Part shown: in pieces, positions 5,589 through 7,710 of the stretch | Layout of the letters: every line of letters begins with the position of its first letter | How positions within the stretch are numbered: position 1 is the stretch's first letter | Source: ZC4RG30 sp039929265 | GTDB lineage: Bacteria > Pseudomonadota > Gammaproteobacteria > Steroidobacterales > Steroidobacteraceae | NCBI GenBank assembly: GCA_039929265.1 | Contig: JBDSRN010000212.1 | Location: 1 to 7,710 of the forward strand | Length of the DNA stretch: 7,710 nt | Direction of reading: 5' to 3' | Program-made: the position numbers and the translations under genes | The notes under the pieces: generated by a model | The model's input: only the letters and a program-made list of their open reading frames with translations | Told to the model about the DNA's origin: nothing | Databases searched by the model: none

Positions 5589-7710
5589 TTGTATCGTGTT
5601 TCACAGGAACTGAGTGCGGCAATCGACGACTTTCGCACCGTCGTCGTTCCCACCCGGCAACTTGCACAGGTGCTGCGCTTCGCACACTCGGCGGCGCAGC
5701 TGCGGCTCGGTGTGCCGGTCTGGCGAAGTCCGCAAATTCTCACGTGGACCACCTGGTTGGAGCGCGAGCTGCGCGCGGCTACGCTGGAATCGCCCGCACT
5801 GCGGGGCCACAGTATCCTCAGCGCACCCCAGGAGCGGGTGCTGTGGCAGCACGCAACTCTCACTGCGGACGGCACGCTCGCGATGGCACAGCGCGTACAG
5901 CGCAGCGCGACGCTGGCCAGAGACTACCGCCTCGAGCTTCCCTTGCGTTCACAGGACGGTGCAATGCTGCGTGTCGCGGTGGCCGCGTTCGAGGCTGCCT
6001 GCCGTGAGCGCAGGCGAGTGTCGGTAGGCCTCGCCAGCGACGCGCACCTGCGGCTGATCGCGGAACGGATGGCGGAGCCGGTGTGGCTGGCGGGATTTGT
6101 CCGCTTCACCCCCCAGCAACAATGGTTCATCGAACTGCTCGCGGCAACCGGCACGCACTGCCGGAGCGTGGCCCACGCCAGCGTGGGGACCGCGCACATT
6201 CGCATTGCCGCCGTGCCGGACTTCGCCACCGAGCTCGCGCTGGTCGCGCAATGGAGCCGCAGACTGCTCGAGGAGGATCCGCAGCGTCGGCTGCTGGTAG
6301 TAACGCCGGAACTGGAACGCGACCGTCCGGCTTTGCAGCGCGCATTCGCTGCTACGCTCGCACCGCGCGAGTCGACGACCGGCCTTGTCAGCCGCCAGGC
6401 CCGCCAACTGTGCAGCGCGCTGCGCTTCGATCGCGGACCGCCGCTCGCGCAGCGGCCGGCGATCCAGCAGGCGTTGCTCGCGCTCACGGTCCAACCCAAC
6501 GCTGCCGAAATGACCCAACTCACGGCGCTGTTGCACGCGCCGTTTCTCGGCACCATCGCAGAGGAGCGGGCAAAGCTGGATGTCTGGTTGCGCGACACAG
6601 GTCGGGCGCAGTTCGAGAACGACGAGCTCGAGCAGGTTCTTGTGAACGTCCCAGTTGAACTAGCCACGGCTGGCAGCTGGTTGTTGCAGGGTCTGCGCCT
6701 GCAACGCGAACTGCTGAGCCCGCCGCGGCTGACGCTGCGCGGCTGGGCCGAACGTTTCGGTGCGGTGGTCGACGGATATGGCTGGCCCGGCGCGGGAGCA
6801 ACGCAGGCGAGCGGCGTCATTGCGCAATGGCGCGAGACGCTCGGCGAACTTGCTGGTCTCGATGCGGTGACCGGTCCCGAGCGTCAGGATGAAAACTCTC
6901 GCGATTCGGCGCTCGCGCTACTCCAGGAGCTGCTGCGTGCAGGGGAGCTGCCGGTGAACGGCGACGACGCGCCGATCAGCATTGCGGAGCGCAGCGATCT
7001 CACTGAGCGCCGCCAGGGGCCGGTGGTCACGTACGACGGCATCTGGGTGCTCGGGATGGATGCGAGTCGCTGGCCGCAGGCCGCGCGTCCGGACCCGTTG
7101 CTGCCCGTGGCGGCGCAACGCCAGACAGGGATGCCGCATGCGAGTGTCAGCGGACGCATGATGCAGGCCCGAGCGGGGCTTGCGGCATGGCTCGACGCGG
7201 GCACGCAGGTGGTGTTGAGCTGGGCGAGCGCGCAGGGCGAAGTGCGACAGCAGGCGAGTCCGCTGCTGGATTCGTATGCCGGCGCGGAAGCGTACGAATC
7301 AACGGAAGTTGAGCCGAGCCTCGCGCAGCGGCTGGCAACCGGACAGGCGCTCGAACGCATTGGCGACGAACAGGGCGTGCCCTGGTCCGGCAATGCGCCA
7401 CTGCCCGGTGGCGTGAAAGTGCTGGAGGAACAGGGTGAGTGCGCGTTCCGTGCGTACGCGCGGCTGCGTCTCGGCGCCGAACCGCTGCCCGAATCCGCGG
7501 CGGGTATGGATCCACGACTGCGGGGTTCGCTGCTACATCACTGCCTCGAATTGCTGTGGGCAGAATTGCGCGACAGCGCCGGCCTCGCGCGCCGCACCGA
7601 TGCGCAGTTGCGACAATCCATTCTCGCCGCGTTTGATCGCGCGCTCGCCGACTCGTTGCAGCGTCTGGTGCTTCTGCCCGATGTGCGGGTGCTGGCGCGC
7701 GAGCGCAACC
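5589..7710 (+). CDS. AddB-like PD-(D/E)XK nuclease-family DNA repair protein, 5' part
   Basis: The frame is open from a TAG at 5580 to the end of the window, giving about 707 codons. The likely start is TTG 5589 (then YRVSQEL), as there is no in-frame ATG or GTG nearby; CTG 5610 is the alternative. Features match the 'probable DNA repair protein' family related to AddB/RecB nuclease: TVVVPTRQLA (17-26), WLAGFVRFTPQQQ (166-178), YDGIWVLGMDASRWP (482-496) with PDPLLP to 506, EQGECAFRAYARLRLGAE (614-631) and GSLLHHCLELLW (646-657), the last resembling the first RecB-nuclease motif. No Walker A (GKT/S) is present, so it is not an active ATPase. The catalytic Asp/Glu and Lys, and any further iron-sulphur cysteines, would lie beyond the window; family members are roughly 850-900 residues. 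Such proteins usually pair with a UvrD/AddA-like helicase in double-strand-break processing, probably the next gene. Confidence 0.85.
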   Translation, partial: MYRVSQELSAAIDDFRTVVVPTRQLAQVLRFAHSAAQLRLGVPVWRSPQILTWTTWLERELRAATLESPALRGHSILSAPQERVLWQHATLTADGTLAMAQRVQRSATLARDYRLELPLRSQDGAMLRVAVAAFEAACRERRRVSVGLASDAHLRLIAERMAEPVWLAGFVRFTPQQQWFIELLAATGTHCRSVAHASVGTAHIRIAAVPDFATELALVAQWSRRLLEEDPQRRLLVVTPELERDRPALQRAFAATLAPRESTTGLVSRQARQLCSALRFDRGPPLAQRPAIQQALLALTVQPNAAEMTQLTALLHAPFLGTIAEERAKLDVWLRDTGRAQFENDELEQVLVNVPVELATAGSWLLQGLRLQRELLSPPRLTLRGWAERFGAVVDGYGWPGAGATQASGVIAQWRETLGELAGLDAVTGPERQDENSRDSALALLQELLRAGELPVNGDDAPISIAERSDLTERRQGPVVTYDGIWVLGMDASRWPQAARPDPLLPVAAQRQTGMPHASVSGRMMQARAGLAAWLDAGTQVVLSWASAQGEVRQQASPLLDSYAGAEAYESTEVEPSLAQRLATGQALERIGDEQGVPWSGNAPLPGGVKVLEEQGECAFRAYARLRLGAEPLPESAAGMDPRLRGSLLHHCLELLWAELRDSAGLARRTDAQLRQSILAAFDRALADSLQRLVLLPDVRVLARERN

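Noticed and set aside
5614..6027. Plus-strand open frame beginning GTG at 5614, with a nearby AGGA
   Set aside because: It is out of frame with the AddB-like gene, ends early and gives a Cys/Arg/Ser-rich product without motifs.
5924..6820. 298-codon minus-strand open frame opposite the AddB-like gene
   Set aside because: Its composition is Ser/Arg/Ala-biased low complexity, while the plus-strand frame has recognisable nuclease-family motifs throughout.
1..7710. A defence island, mobile element or CRISPR system
   Set aside because: No transposase, integrase, cas gene, spaced repeats, toxin-antitoxin pair or composition break was seen. The AddB-like nuclease is a repair-family protein rather than evidence of a defence system.

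Overview
The window is GC-rich, tightly packed bacterial chromosome with short gaps, overlapping genes and several TTG starts. The gene content points to a gammaproteobacterium, possibly of the Xanthomonadales/Nevskiales/Steroidobacterales kind: an AlaA-type aminotransferase very close to the E. coli protein, a classical EtfBA pair, and a RecB-nuclease/AddB-like 'probable DNA repair protein'. This placement is inferred from protein resemblance and composition, not from a search. I see no rRNA, tRNA, CRISPR array, insertion sequence or phage gene.

Layout. Positions 1-2445 (+) form one apparent transcription unit. It holds the 3' part of a TPR-like protein gene (1-702), a full-length paralogue with a signal peptide (734-1954), and a Prx5-type peroxiredoxin (1951-2445) whose TTG start overlaps the preceding stop. 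Positions 2446-4145 (-) hold etfB followed by etfA, overlapping by 4 bp (ATGA) and converging on the peroxiredoxin with no base between the two stop codons. Positions 4146-4288 are a divergent intergenic region with a candidate etfB promoter, an 8-bp inverted repeat and a run of seven G. Positions 4289-5560 (+) hold alaA. After a 28-bp AT-rich gap, 5589-7710 (+) is the first ~707 codons of an AddB-like nuclease-family gene that runs off the window before its catalytic residues.

Function. EtfA and EtfB form the FAD/AMP-containing heterodimer that collects electrons from acyl-CoA and related dehydrogenases and passes them to the quinone pool. AlaA makes alanine by transamination of pyruvate. 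The two TPR proteins are probably periplasmic; paired TPR proteins of this kind often follow ExbB/ExbD/TonB genes in gammaproteobacteria, but the upstream neighbour is not visible. The peroxiredoxin removes peroxides in the cytosol. The last gene is probably a recombination/repair nuclease partner of a UvrD-like helicase, which could lie downstream.

Overall this looks like an ordinary core-genome region. I found no convincing undescribed system. The points worth a second look are the tandem TPR duplication, its coupling to a peroxiredoxin, the zero-spacing convergent stops, the etfB/alaA control region, and the ATPase-less AddB-like protein with a possible iron-sulphur cysteine.
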